The translations under genes were made by a program, and so were the position numbers. The notes beneath the pieces are model-generated. The model did no database searches. It was not told the DNA's origin and worked only from the letters and a program-made list of their open reading frames with translations. 64,000 nucleotides of DNA, from contig CALTAJ010000002.1 in the NCBI GenBank assembly GCA_943842245.1, positions 335,596 through 399,595 on the forward strand, written 5' to 3'. The DNA is from an uncultured Flavobacteriaceae bacterium (GTDB lineage: Bacteria; Bacteroidota; Bacteroidia; Flavobacteriales; Flavobacteriaceae). Below are positions 17,811 to 26,883 of this stretch, piece by piece (position 1 is the stretch's first letter; each line of letters opens with the position of its first letter).

Positions 17811-20800
17811 TTATAGATTTAAATTTAATTTAAACATTACAGATCTAGTAGAAGGCATGTTGAAGTAGTCAACACCTTGACCATTCCCTACACCTGTTAA
17901 AGATGTCTCGGGATCTACTCCATTATATTCTGTAGAATACCACAAGTTTCTTCCTACTATACTTATGTTTCCGCTATCAATAAAATCAATACCTATTTTG
18001 GACATTGGAATATCATAACCTAGGCTAACTTCACGAAGTCTTACCCATCCTCCGTCTTCTGTGAATTGCTCCCATACGGAACCAAAACCTCCAACTGAAG
18101 ATTGATAATAATACTGATCTCTTACAACAGGAATATCATTTGGTGAACCATCTGATTTTACACCAACAATAGGTGTCGGTGCTTCAGTCCTGGTATCAGC
18201 AGTAAGTTGAGATCTTCCAAAAAATGAAAGAGCCCAAGCAACACCGTTAAGCATATCACCACCTTCTCTCCAATCTAACAAAAATCCTACATTAACTGGT
18301 CCGATTTTCATATTGTTGTTCCAACCTAAAACAAAGTCTGGATTTGGATTTCCAATTGCTCTTTGAACTGGATCTACCGCTTGAAAACCATACTCATTAG
18401 ATGAAGCGTTATCATTTATAACAACATCTCCTTCTGGAATATTAAGACCATCATCATTGGGTCCTCCAGAGCCTGTTCTTAAGTATGTCCCACCAACTAC
18501 AGCACCATATTGGTTACCAGCAATAAGATAGGATCCTGCACTAGAAAATCCAGCTAAGAAAAGTTTATCTAATCCCGGAGCTAGTTCTTCAACAATATTT
18601 TCACTACTAGTGAAATTAATCTGTGAATTCCATGTAAAATTCTCTGATTGAGCAATAGCTAAGTTTAAAGTAGCCTCAATTCCTTTTCCAGTCATTCTTC
18701 CTGAGTTTAACCAAACATTGTTATATCCAGTTGATGCAGGCAATGAAGCATTAAGAATTGCGTCAGTCATTTTTCTTTGATAATAAGCAACGTCTAAACC
18801 GATTCTATTATTAAGAAATCTAAAATCAATACCAAATTCAATCTCTTCAGTTAACTCTGATTTCAATTCACTATTTCCTAAAATACTATCAATCTCAAAT
18901 CCTGTAACACCTTGTATAGGGAAATTTATTGAATCACCCCAACCGTCTCCTACAGACGTAACACCATAACCTGAAGAGGTTAAGTATGCAAAAGGTGGAG
19001 GTCCACCTACTTGTGCCCACGAAGCTCTAATTTTTGCGAAACTTAAAACATCACTTTGAGGCAATAGTTCACTTAAAAGAAATGACAATGATGCTGCTGG
19101 ATATAAAAACGAGTAATCAGCTGACTTAAACTGAGTTCCAGGCACACCAAGTCTTGAATCATAATCTTGTCTTGCAGATAGAGTTAAATAGAATGCACTA
19201 TTGTAGTCAAGTTCAACTTGTCCTACTAACCCCATTTGAGTATTTTGAAACAAACCTTCTCCTCCTGAAATATTAGAAGCATTAGCTAGGTTTACAAAAC
19301 CTTGAAAGGCAAGGTCTGTTCCAAGGGTAGATAATGAAGTTCCTTGATATGAAAAGGCATTTCCACTAAAGAGATAATTAAAGTTCAAATTTTCAGCAAT
19401 TTCATCTCCACCAGTAATATTTATGATTGCATCGTAAAGATATGTAGTATATTGGTTAAGCTGAGATGCACCTGTTGATCGAGTACGTGATCCCCTTTCA
19501 AAATTTTGTTTACGAATATCGCTAGTGAAGTCAGCACCTATTATCAATGATGCATTAAACCAGTTATTCATAGTGTAATCTGCTTTGAAACTTCCAAATA
19601 TACGGTTAGTTGTTTCATTTCCTAACGCATTGTTTACAATCCAGTATGGATTATCATATCCACCACCACCTCTATAGTTTCTTTGTCCACCATTAGCAAA
19701 AATGTAGGAAGAAGGATTATCAACAGCATCTCCAGGGCTAAATCCATTTGCATTATCAAATGATATTGGAGTTCTGTATAGTCCTAAAAGTAAACCAGAG
19801 GTGTTAGAACCTTGCTGAATTCTTGTATAATCAGAACGTGTAAAGTTAAAGGTAGTTTGAAAACTTAATTTATCATTAGCCTTTAAAGTTCCAGCGAGAC
19901 GAAATGTTTTTCTTCCATACTCTTCATTAGGAACAATACCTTCGTTAGTTAAATATGAAGTTGAAAAGAAATATGTTGCTTTTTCTGTACCACCTGAAAT
20001 ACTAAGATTATTTAAAGATTGTATTGCATCTCTAAAAAATCCTCTGTAGTTATCTTGATAATTGTTAGCAGGTGTTCCATTTCCAGTTCCTTTAGTAACT
20101 AAAAATCCATTTTTGTCCCAGATAAAGTTACCGTCACCATCAAAATTACTTGCTGAAGGAGCCTCAGGGTGATTTCTATCAGTTGCAAATTCAAGATCTG
20201 TGATTCTTGGTCCATACGAACTAGATTCACCAGTTCCTGGAGATCTCCAATAAGGAGTTCTGTCAGATCTGCTTCTATTTCTTCCTTGTGCAAAATCATT
20301 TTGGAGATTAAATGTTGTTGACATCCAATCTACACCGGTTGAATGAGTGTAAGCTACTTTCATATCTCCCTCGGAGCCTTTTTTTGTTTGAATAACAATT
20401 ACTCCAGGTGCACCAGCTGTACCATATAGTGCAGTTGCTGCAGCACCTTTAAGAATGTTGATAGTTTCGATATCATCATTGTTTAAGTCCATCAAACGGT
20501 TTGAAGTTGCAGTCCCTGCAGTACTCCCCTGTGCATTTATTGTTTCATTGTTGGTAATGATACCATCAATCACAATAAGTGGCTGGTTGTTACCAATCAT
20601 TGAGGTTACACCTCTAATTAAGATTCTTGAACCACCACCGGCTGAACCAGCTGATCTGGTAACTTGAATACCAGCAGCTTTTCCCACTAGAGCATCTAAA
20701 GCACTGTTAGATCCAGAGTTAACAATATCATCACTGTCAACTGTTTGGATAGAGTATCCAAGAGCTTTTGCTTCTCTTTTAATACCCAAGGAAGTAACAA

Positions 20801-21107
20801 CTACCTCCTCTAACTCGTTCCCTAAATCTAAAGATATAGAGTAACTGTCAGCATCACCGACAGTAACATTGGTATTTTCATAACCTACAAAACTTACAAC
20901 AAGCACCTCGCCAGTTGAAGCTTCGATAGAAAAGTTACCATCAAAGTCTGTAGTTACACCTCTGTTAGTATCTTGAACAATAACTGTTGCTCCAGGAAGA
21001 GGTATTCCAGCGTCGTCTTGGACGGAACCAGTTATAGCTCTTTGCTGTGCGAATGTTACAGTCGAAATGATAGCTAACAAAAATGATAATAAAATTTTGA
21101 TTCTCAT
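17811..21107 (-). CDS. SusC/RagA-type TonB-linked outer-membrane transporter
   Basis: 1098 residues. A signal peptide is followed by a carboxypeptidase-regulatory-like domain (RAITGSVQDDAGIPLPGATV ... DGNFSIEA, residues about 22-100), the TonB-box-like LEEVVVTSLG near residue 100, a plug domain containing SAGSAGGGSRILIRGVTS and ALYGTAGAPGVIVIQTKKG, and then a long beta barrel that ends in SVMFKLNLNL. The length is normal for the family. It imports a ligand across the outer membrane using TonB energy, together with the SusD lipoprotein. No sigma/anti-sigma pair or hybrid sensor is visible nearby, so regulation is not evident. Confidence 0.93.
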   Translation of the reverse strand: MRIKILLSFLLAIISTVTFAQQRAITGSVQDDAGIPLPGATVIVQDTNRGVTTDFDGNFSIEASTGEVLVVSFVGYENTNVTVGDADSYSISLDLGNELEEVVVTSLGIKREAKALGYSIQTVDSDDIVNSGSNSALDALVGKAAGIQVTRSAGSAGGGSRILIRGVTSMIGNNQPLIVIDGIITNNETINAQGSTAGTATSNRLMDLNNDDIETINILKGAAATALYGTAGAPGVIVIQTKKGSEGDMKVAYTHSTGVDWMSTTFNLQNDFAQGRNRSRSDRTPYWRSPGTGESSSYGPRITDLEFATDRNHPEAPSASNFDGDGNFIWDKNGFLVTKGTGNGTPANNYQDNYRGFFRDAIQSLNNLSISGGTEKATYFFSTSYLTNEGIVPNEEYGRKTFRLAGTLKANDKLSFQTTFNFTRSDYTRIQQGSNTSGLLLGLYRTPISFDNANGFSPGDAVDNPSSYIFANGGQRNYRGGGGYDNPYWIVNNALGNETTNRIFGSFKADYTMNNWFNASLIIGADFTSDIRKQNFERGSRTRSTGASQLNQYTTYLYDAIINITGGDEIAENLNFNYLFSGNAFSYQGTSLSTLGTDLAFQGFVNLANASNISGGEGLFQNTQMGLVGQVELDYNSAFYLTLSARQDYDSRLGVPGTQFKSADYSFLYPAASLSFLLSELLPQSDVLSFAKIRASWAQVGGPPPFAYLTSSGYGVTSVGDGWGDSINFPIQGVTGFEIDSILGNSELKSELTEEIEFGIDFRFLNNRIGLDVAYYQRKMTDAILNASLPASTGYNNVWLNSGRMTGKGIEATLNLAIAQSENFTWNSQINFTSSENIVEELAPGLDKLFLAGFSSAGSYLIAGNQYGAVVGGTYLRTGSGGPNDDGLNIPEGDVVINDNASSNEYGFQAVDPVQRAIGNPNPDFVLGWNNNMKIGPVNVGFLLDWREGGDMLNGVAWALSFFGRSQLTADTRTEAPTPIVGVKSDGSPNDIPVVRDQYYYQSSVGGFGSVWEQFTEDGGWVRLREVSLGYDIPMSKIGIDFIDSGNISIVGRNLWYSTEYNGVDPETSLTGVGNGQGVDYFNMPSTRSVMFKLNLNL

Positions 21108-21497
21108 TTTGTTTTTTTTAGTTAATAATTAAGTTCTGACAAATCTTAAAATTTTGCCAATAGTTCGTAAAAATAACATTTTTTTAACAATTTATACCTT
21201 ATTATGTAATAATGTTTAAATGAGTTTATGATTTTACCATAAATCAATTTTTACAATACGCTTTTTAATTAATCACAATTAAAAAGCTTTTAATTTATTA
21301 AATGTTTAATAAATTGCCATATTTGTCAAAATAAAACTATATAATGTTGGTATTTTATAGATTAATAGTAATACTTTAAATTATTTAAAAATTTAATTGG
21401 TGTTATTTTATTATATAATAAAAAATACTCTTGTTTCGAATAACTTAAAATAAACACTAAAGCAAAATTATTGACACTATACCCCGTTTTTTTCTCT
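21108..21497. other. AT-rich intergenic stretch upstream of susC
   Basis: About 390 bases without a credible gene on either strand. It should contain the susC promoter on the minus strand (a weak match, TAAGATTTG, lies about 40 bases before the start codon). I see no RNA gene, repeat or strong hairpin in it. It marks the switch from the catabolic block to the accessory block. Confidence 0.5.
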
Positions 21498-21532
21498 GAA
21501 CTTAATGAAGATATACCGAAGATTTAGGTTAT
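21498..21532 (+). repeat. Left copy of a 35-base imperfect direct repeat (family C)
   Basis: The sequence starting GAACTTAATGAAGATATACC and ending in TTTAGGTTAT recurs at 36102-36136 in the same orientation, with about 7 differences. The two copies bracket the accessory block. This one lies just after the last lipoprotein gene. It might be an old attachment-site duplication or a shared 3' flank of mobile genes. Confidence 0.5.
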
Positions 21533-21537
21533 TCTAA

Positions 21538-22137
21538 TTATAAAAACGTACAACCTTCTAATTGAATTATTTCGCCCGTATCAATAGAACCTTTCAAATA
21601 TTCTTTATCAGATGGACTAAAAATAAAAGTTTGACCGTCAGAACTTGAAAAATGAAGTAAACTATCAATTACTGAATATTTATAAGTTATGGTATATTCA
21701 ATATCATCATTAGTCCCATAATAATCGTAATCAAACCATAAAACATCCCACCCATCTTTTGTGATTTTAATGTTCCATTTTTTTCCATCTGAAATATTTT
21801 CACCTGTTCTCCACCCTCTACAATATGAAACATCATTTTTAATATTAAATAAGGATATAAAATATATATCGTTTAAAAATTGTAAGTCCGAAAAATCACT
21901 GTAATAATTTTCAGTATCTGCCCAAAATGTACCATCATATTTTGCTAAAAACTCACAACCCTTTCTCCCCCATCCGTTGGGATTACAAAAATTTGTGTAA
22001 CTGCGTGTTGCTACAGGAAGTTGTTGTCCACTTGCAAATGTAGCAGGGTCTGTATTTTTTGAGCCATATTGTACTATATCACTTTTTATACAAGAGGACA
22101 TAATAAACAATAATAATAGTAAAAATAACTTATTCAC
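21538..22137 (-). CDS. Lipoprotein of unknown function, tandem paralogue 4 of 4
   Basis: 199 residues, starting with GTG at 22137 directly before a lipoprotein signal peptide ending in MSSC. The mature protein has the same core as its three upstream neighbours: FLAKYDGTFWADTENYYSDF, then a strand-rich FISLFN-V-YCRGW part, KWNIKI, DVLWFDYDYYGT, YKYSVIDSLLHFSSSDGQ, and a closing LEGCTFL. Two Cys outside the signal (in YCRGW and EGCTF) are conserved across the paralogues and may form a disulfide. A separate small start region of 64 bases lies upstream, so this copy may have its own promoter. Family not recognised. Confidence 0.75.
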   Translation of the reverse strand: MNKLFLLLLLFIMSSCIKSDIVQYGSKNTDPATFASGQQLPVATRSYTNFCNPNGWGRKGCEFLAKYDGTFWADTENYYSDFSDLQFLNDIYFISLFNIKNDVSYCRGWRTGENISDGKKWNIKITKDGWDVLWFDYDYYGTNDDIEYTITYKYSVIDSLLHFSSSDGQTFIFSPSDKEYLKGSIDTGEIIQLEGCTFL

Positions 22138-22201
22138 TGATTTATGGTTTTAGCTGCAATATACTAATAAGAGGCTGAAATTAATATCACTTAAATTTGG
22201 T

Positions 22202-22798
22202 TTATTCTAATCCGTAAAAAGTACATCCTTCTGATACGAGTATTTCTCCAGTATCAATAAAATCTTTTGAATAGTTTTTATCAGAGGGATGAAAAATAAA
22301 TTCCTGACCTTCAGTATTTGAAAAATGAAGTAAACTGTCAATTACTTCATATTTAAAGGTTATAGAATACTGGATTTCATTACTAGTCCCGAAATAATCA
22401 TAATCAAACCAGAACTCATCCCACTCATCTTTTTTGATTTTTATATTCCATTTTATTCCATCGGAAGTATTTTCTCCTTTTTTCCATCCTTTACAATACG
22501 AAATATCTCTATTAATATTAAAGAAGGATATAAAATTTGCATAGTTTAAAAATTGTATGTCTGAAAAATCGCTATAATAATTTTCTGTATCTGCCCACAC
22601 TGTACCATCATATTTAAATAAAAATTTACAAGTCTTTGGGGCACGGCAGAAATCTGTATAACTTCTTGATACTGTCGGAAATTGTTGTCCATTATGCATT
22701 GTCCAGGGATCTGTATTTGCAGTCTGAGATTGTACTATGTCATTTTTTAAACAAGAAAAAATGATAAGTAATAAAAATAGTAAAAGACATTTTTTCAT
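22202..22798 (-). CDS. Lipoprotein of unknown function, tandem paralogue 3 of 4
   Basis: 198 residues from the ATG at 22798. This start is preferred over one six codons upstream because it gives the MKK lipoprotein start (lipobox FSC) and overlaps the stop codon of the previous gene as ATGA, a sign of translational coupling. The mature part keeps the family core: FKYDGTVWADTENYYSDFSD, YCKGW, KWNIKI, WFDYDYFGTSNEIQY, and EGCTF at the end. It differs from the others mostly in the first 30 mature residues and at the C-terminus. Function unknown. Confidence 0.75.
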   Translation of the reverse strand: MKKCLLLFLLLIIFSCLKNDIVQSQTANTDPWTMHNGQQFPTVSRSYTDFCRAPKTCKFLFKYDGTVWADTENYYSDFSDIQFLNYANFISFFNINRDISYCKGWKKGENTSDGIKWNIKIKKDEWDEFWFDYDYFGTSNEIQYSITFKYEVIDSLLHFSNTEGQEFIFHPSDKNYSKDFIDTGEILVSEGCTFYGLE

Positions 22799-23406
22799 AA
22801 TTCGGAAAACGTACATCCTTCTAACTTAATTATTTCACGCGTATCAATAAAACCTTCTGAATAATTTTTCCCCGATGGAATAAAAATAAAATTTTGATCA
22901 TCAGAACTTGAAAAATGTAGCAAACTATCAATTACTTCATATTTATAAAGCATAGAATATTCGATCTCATTACTAGTCCCATAATAATCATAATCAAACC
23001 AAAAAATATCCTCTTCATCTCTTTTGATTTCTATATTCCATTTTATTCCATCATAATTGTTTTCACCTGGCCTCCATCCTTTACAATATGAAACATCTTT
23101 ATCAATTTTAAAGAAGGATATAAAATATATATCGTTTAAAAATTGTATGTCCGAAAAATCACTATAATAATTTTCTGCATCTGTCCATATTGTATTATCA
23201 TACTTACGTAAAAATCGACAAAACTTTCTTCCAAGAGTTGCTGGATTACAGATTATTAATTTGTCGTCTCCTCCACCTAAACCAGAATATTGAAGTCCAC
23301 TTGCATCTCTTGGTGCATTAGTATTTCTCTTCCCGTATTGTACTATATCACTTTTTATACAAGAGGAGATAATAAAGGATAGTAATAGTAAAAATAATTT
23401 TTTCAT
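22795..23406 (-). CDS. Lipoprotein of unknown function, tandem paralogue 2 of 4
   Basis: 203 residues. Lipoprotein signal peptide with lipobox ISSC (Cys16). The first mature residues (SDIVQYGKRNTNAP) resemble those of paralogue 4, so these two are the closest pair at the N-terminus. The middle and C-terminal parts carry the family core with the YCKGW cysteine, WFDYDYYGTSNEIEY and EGCTF. It starts 2 bases after the stop codon of paralogue 1 and overlaps the start of paralogue 3, so genes 1-3 form one transcript. Confidence 0.75.
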   Translation of the reverse strand: MKKLFLLLLSFIISSCIKSDIVQYGKRNTNAPRDASGLQYSGLGGGDDKLIICNPATLGRKFCRFLRKYDNTIWTDAENYYSDFSDIQFLNDIYFISFFKIDKDVSYCKGWRPGENNYDGIKWNIEIKRDEEDIFWFDYDYYGTSNEIEYSMLYKYEVIDSLLHFSSSDDQNFIFIPSGKNYSEGFIDTREIIKLEGCTFSEL

Positions 23407-23408
23407 AA

Positions 23409-23987
23409 TTACAAAAACAGACAGCCTTCTTGTTCAATTATTTCATCTGTATCGATTAATTCTCTTGAGTAATTTTTATCTGATGGATGGAAAATAAATG
23501 ATTGATCCTCAGAGTTTGAAAAATGTAGTAAACCATCAATCACTTCATATTTATAACTTATAGTATATTCAATTTCTTGGCTTGTCCCGTAATAATCGAC
23601 ATCAAACCATAAAACATCTTCTTCAGCTCTTTTGAAAGTTATATTCCATTTTATTCCATCATATATATTTTCATCTTTTTTCCACCCTTTACAATATGAA
23701 ACTTCATTATCAATGTTAAAGAAGGATATAAACACTGGACCATGAAATTCAAATTTTATATCTGAAAAGTCACTGTAATAGTTGTCTGTATCTGCCCACA
23801 TTGTTTCATCATATTTATTTAAAAATATGCCAGCGTTGAATACATTAAATTGACGTGGTAAACGATTAACTTGATATCCACTCACTTTAGTAAAAGGGTC
23901 TAGATTCCAGGTCTCATATTGTCTAATATCAGTTTTAAAACAAGAAGACAATAAAATACACAGTAATGCAGTAATTGACTTTTTCAT
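23409..23987 (-). CDS. Lipoprotein of unknown function, tandem paralogue 1 of 4
   Basis: 192 residues from the ATG at 23987, which gives MKK and a lipobox LSSC; a TTG start seven codons earlier is less likely because it would disturb the signal peptide and lies in the promoter -7 box. The mature part is the most divergent of the four in its first 50 residues, but keeps NKYDETMWADTDNYYSDFSD, YCKGW, KWNITF, WFDVDYYGTSQEIEY and EGCLFL. It is first in the lipoprotein operon. Function unknown. Confidence 0.75.
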   Translation of the reverse strand: MKKSITALLCILLSSCFKTDIRQYETWNLDPFTKVSGYQVNRLPRQFNVFNAGIFLNKYDETMWADTDNYYSDFSDIKFEFHGPVFISFFNIDNEVSYCKGWKKDENIYDGIKWNITFKRAEEDVLWFDVDYYGTSQEIEYTISYKYEVIDGLLHFSNSEDQSFIFHPSDKNYSRELIDTDEIIEQEGCLFL

Positions 23988-24005
23988 TGATTTATGATTA
24001 ATACT

Positions 24006-24013
24006 CAAATATA
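24006..24013 (-). promoter_or_regulatory. Promoter -7 element of the lipoprotein operon
   Basis: TATATTTG on the minus strand is an exact match to the flavobacterial -7 consensus TAnnTTTG, 19 bases before the ATG at 23987. No clear TTTG is seen at -33. The stretch to the start codon (TATTAATCATAAATCA) resembles the start regions of other genes in this block. Confidence 0.55.
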
Positions 24014-24121
24014 GAAAACTCTAACTCTACAGGGAACTAAAAAAAAGCTGTTTTTTGATCATTTTTAGCCATTTTTCATCAATTTTGACTCATTTTTGGC
24101 GTTTTTGGATAAAAGCTAATC

Positions 24122-24249
24122 CCCATCACGTATCCACACAAACCCTTAACAAACCACCCCCATTTTGTCTTAAGGGAATCTTGGGTTAGGTCAGTTATAG
24201 TAATAGATTAGAGTGGATAAGGGTTGTATCCATTGGTGTAAAAGAAAAA
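24122..24249. repeat. Repeat family A, copy 1
   Basis: About 128 bases. The left part (TATCCACACAAACCCTTAAC, then ACCCCCATTTTGTC) matches copies 3 and 5; the right part ends in TTGTATCCATTGGTG and a purine-rich AAAAGAAAAA tail. An 8-base inverted pair AACCCTTA / TAAGGGTT is seen inside. It follows the terminator of the gene at 24287 on the minus strand and precedes the promoter of the lipoprotein operon. Confidence 0.75.
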
Positions 24250-24267
24250 CCCTCCACTTTGGGAGGG
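24245..24267 (-). terminator. Terminator of the NTF2-like lipoprotein gene
   Basis: CCCTCC / GGAGGG hairpin with a 6-base loop, followed on the minus strand by TTTTT. It joins directly onto repeat A copy 1. Confidence 0.75.
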
Positions 24268-24286
24268 AAATTTGTAAGTTATTTTT

Positions 24287-25039
24287 TTATAAGGATTTTA
24301 AAACGTAAACTTTTTTGTTTGGTAAATCTTCGCCGAGTGAAATAGCAAATTCAGCAAATTTAGGATCATTCATCATAGCGCCCAATTCAGACATATCAAC
24401 ATCAAATAAATATACTGAGACCATATTAGGGTTGCTTACATCTCTTTGGACAAGGGTTCGAGAATCATCACAAAAACGTTCACGGTTCTTACTGTCACTC
24501 ATAAATCCATTATACCATCGTTTATATCCCTTTTTTAATGGGATTAGCGCTACCACATCTACTAAAGAGTTTTGCTCTAAATCTTCAGCATTGTACCATT
24601 CGCTTTGATGATATATTTTTCCTTCATCGTTAAAGAAGAGTACGGCATAGTAATCCATTTCAACAGGTTTTTTGGTAACTGCATTTAATGATTTCCATGT
24701 TCCATAAACCCTTACATCACCGTTAGGCTTTTGATTTTCATTTAATCCTGCAAAATAAAGTTGTTCAGTAAATTCAATATTGTTAAAAGCATTATTAAAA
24801 CCCTTCATAGAATTTAGCCATGTTTCTACGTCCAAAGAGTCAACACCTGTTGGTGGAGGAGACCAAGTATAGTCATCAGTAACAAAACTTCTCATTTGAT
24901 CTAGTTTTTTATCAGAAAATGATTGATAAAATTTCTTTGCAGTCATTTTGTTTTTTTCATAGTTCATCATTTCAACTGAATTTGAATCACAATTGACAAT
25001 AAAAAGACTACAAATAAAAAGTAGAATTAATTTCTTCAT
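24287..25039 (-). CDS. NTF2/SnoaL-like lipoprotein of unknown function
   Basis: 250 residues with a lipoprotein signal (IVNC, Cys17). Residues about 30-150 look like an NTF2-like (SnoaL) cone: KFYQSFSDKKLDQMRSFVTDDYTWSPPP, a central VRVYGTWKSLNAVTKKPVEMDYYAVLFFNDEGKI block and SEWYNAEDL. A C-terminal segment of about 90 residues (GYKRWYNGFMSDSKNR ... VSVYLFDVDMSELGAMM) may form a second small alpha/beta domain. The WSPP motif and the VYG.W block also occur in the protein at 26902, so the two are distant relatives. It has its own promoter-like box and terminator. Substrate or partner unknown. Confidence 0.7.
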   Translation of the reverse strand: MKKLILLFICSLFIVNCDSNSVEMMNYEKNKMTAKKFYQSFSDKKLDQMRSFVTDDYTWSPPPTGVDSLDVETWLNSMKGFNNAFNNIEFTEQLYFAGLNENQKPNGDVRVYGTWKSLNAVTKKPVEMDYYAVLFFNDEGKIYHQSEWYNAEDLEQNSLVDVVALIPLKKGYKRWYNGFMSDSKNRERFCDDSRTLVQRDVSNPNMVSVYLFDVDMSELGAMMNDPKFAEFAISLGEDLPNKKVYVLKSL

Positions 25040-25068
25040 TTTAATTGATTTATAATTAATAATGCTGT

Positions 25069-25076
25069 CTAAGATA
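25069..25076 (-). promoter_or_regulatory. Shared TATCTTAG promoter-like box, gene at 24287
   Basis: TATCTTAG on the minus strand, close to TAnnTTTG, with its far end 37 bases before the start codon. The spacing and the following TATTATTAAT / ATAAATCA leader recur before the genes at 26902 and 31062, so this is a common promoter and leader in the block. Confidence 0.55.
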
Positions 25077-25102
25077 TATATAAAGAATGGGATTTATTTC
25101 AG

Positions 25103-25230
25103 AACACGTTACAAACTTTTCCCAAACAACTACCCCCTAAAACCACTGCACAGGAATCTCTTCCTTAAGGCAATAATATCAATGGATTAAGAGGGATTTG
25201 GATTGTATCCATTGGTGTAAAAGAAAAACT
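25103..25230. repeat. Repeat family A, copy 2
   Basis: About 128 bases. The right half (CCTTAAGGCAATAATATC, AATGGATTAAGAGGGATTTG, GTATCCATTGGTGTAAAAG) matches the other copies closely and contains a perfect 8-base inverted pair CAATGGAT / ATCCATTG around a 19-base loop. The left half (TTCCCAAACAACTACCCCCT) is of the subtype seen in copy 4. It lies between the end of the sulfatase gene and the promoter of the gene at 24287. Confidence 0.75.
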
Positions 25231-25298
25231 CACATAAATGAAATATTTATACATTTCAAAAAAATACAATTTACTTAAGGACGTTATAAGTATAGAGG

Positions 25299-26825
25299 CT
25301 AATTAGTAATCTTTACTTTTTGATACTGCGCTTTTAAAATATGCTTTTTGGATCCTGCAATTCCAGGATATTTATTTTTAAGTATTTCATATTCTGGATT
25401 GACAACATGATCCCCCCAAATTTCAAGCATAAACTTTAAATTTTCCTCATTTTCAGGGTATTGACCCTTATCGTCAGTTTTTAAAATCCAATCCTCTAAT
25501 ATTTTTGCATGCTCTTTAAGTTTTAGTTCGTATTCCTGTTCAGAGACTAAATTTTTTAGTTCAAAAGGATCATTTACAATATCATATAATTCTTCACTGG
25601 GTCTAAAATCAGATAAAAATCGTTCTTGTACCGAATTTAACTTTCCCTGCTCCTTTAACGTTCTCATGGTTTTAACAAATTCAACTCCATTCACATCCAT
25701 ATAGGTAGGCTGGGTATAGGGTCGATCGATCATAAAGTTTTTTATATACTTAAAGTTCTTTGTGCGGACAGATCGGATCCTATCAATAGTAAAATCGCAA
25801 CGATCTCTTGTTGAAATTACATAATCACGAGGAGGATCTGTAAATAAATTTCTGCCTTCCATAATATCAGGGATTTCTATTTCAGCAATCGCTAATGAAG
25901 TCGCTCCTATATCCAATCCACTAACTAATTCACTATTAGAAGTTCCTTTTAAAATCGGTTTAAATTGATTCGTAAAATCTGCAATAATTAAAGGTACATG
26001 CAAGCCTCCATCGTATAAAAACTGTTTATTTCTTGTGATTCGCATTCCATGATCCGAGAAAAAGAATACAATTGTGTTATTTAAAATCTTGTTTTCTTTA
26101 AGCCCATTGATAATTTCACCAACCCTTTTATCTGTAATCTGTATTGCATCATAATGCTTTGCATACTCCTCAATTAAAACTGGATTATTTGGTAAATAGG
26201 GGGGTAACTTAATCTTGGATCGATTTACAGGAGATGAAATGTTATTTTGAAAATTTTTTTTGAAGATCTCTTTACCACCAGACAATTGTACTTGACCAAA
26301 AAAGGGTTGCTTTTGAGTCAATTCTGAAAAATCGATGGGCAAACCTAATTTGCCATACAAAGGATGTACTTTGTATTCCTGACTGTAAAGGTTGTGTCGA
26401 TTATAGCTAAAATTATAATCATCTTTCCCATTATTGAATGTGAAATAACCTGTTTTTTTAAAAATTTCTGGAATTGTCTTAAACTCTTTGGGTAATTTAA
26501 TTTCAGATTCTGATGTTCTAGAACTGTGATGATTATGAAGTCCCAATGTTGTTGCCATCATCCCCGTAATAATTGTCGATCTACTTGCGGAACAAACGGG
26601 TGAGGGCATAAAAGCATTAGTGTATAAAACGCCATTTTCTGCAAGTTTATCAATATTTGGAGTTTCAATTAATCTTTCTCCATATGCCCCCATAAGTGGT
26701 GCAGTGTCTTCTAGGTATACCCAAAGAATATTTTTCTTGTTTAAGTCGAAAGAGTTTGAACTGGTACAAGAAAGTAACCCAAAAAAAACAGTTACAAAAA
26801 AGGTCTGTTTATATTTCATCATCAT
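25299..26825 (-). CDS. Type I sulfatase (lipoprotein)
   Basis: 508 residues from the ATG cluster at 26825; an upstream ATG would add 20 residues in front of the lipoprotein signal (lipobox LLSC), so the shorter form is preferred. The formylglycine motif is CSASRSTIITG (Cys78), a cysteine-type site with Ala in place of the usual Pro, which the consensus allows. Other sulfatase parts are NILWVYLEDTAP, ETPNIDKLAENG and FFFSDHGMR with the metal ligands. The C-terminal part has LYDIVNDPFELKNLV. Overall it resembles the heparan-N-sulfatase-like group of marine Bacteroidetes sulfatases. It needs a maturase (anSME or FGE), which is not in the window. The substrate is unknown. Confidence 0.88.
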   Translation of the reverse strand: MMMKYKQTFFVTVFFGLLSCTSSNSFDLNKKNILWVYLEDTAPLMGAYGERLIETPNIDKLAENGVLYTNAFMPSPVCSASRSTIITGMMATTLGLHNHHSSRTSESEIKLPKEFKTIPEIFKKTGYFTFNNGKDDYNFSYNRHNLYSQEYKVHPLYGKLGLPIDFSELTQKQPFFGQVQLSGGKEIFKKNFQNNISSPVNRSKIKLPPYLPNNPVLIEEYAKHYDAIQITDKRVGEIINGLKENKILNNTIVFFFSDHGMRITRNKQFLYDGGLHVPLIIADFTNQFKPILKGTSNSELVSGLDIGATSLAIAEIEIPDIMEGRNLFTDPPRDYVISTRDRCDFTIDRIRSVRTKNFKYIKNFMIDRPYTQPTYMDVNGVEFVKTMRTLKEQGKLNSVQERFLSDFRPSEELYDIVNDPFELKNLVSEQEYELKLKEHAKILEDWILKTDDKGQYPENEENLKFMLEIWGDHVVNPEYEILKNKYPGIAGSKKHILKAQYQKVKITN

Positions 26826-26851
26826 AATTAGAAAAATAAATATCTGTAATT

Positions 26852-26883
26852 TATAGAGAATGGATTGAAAAGAAAAACCCTCC
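26852..26883. repeat. Junction of a leader remnant with the tail of repeat A
   Basis: Bases 26852-26866 (TATAGAGAATGGATT) are identical to 27503-27517 in the start region of the gene at 26902. The next bases (GAAAAGAAAAACCCTCC) match the tail of repeat A where it meets a terminator. A deleted or recombined copy of repeat A between these two modules is the simplest reading. Confidence 0.5.

Noticed and set aside
21108..21497. RNA gene or riboswitch upstream of susC
   Set aside because: Only AT-rich sequence without stable pairing or known conserved blocks was seen.
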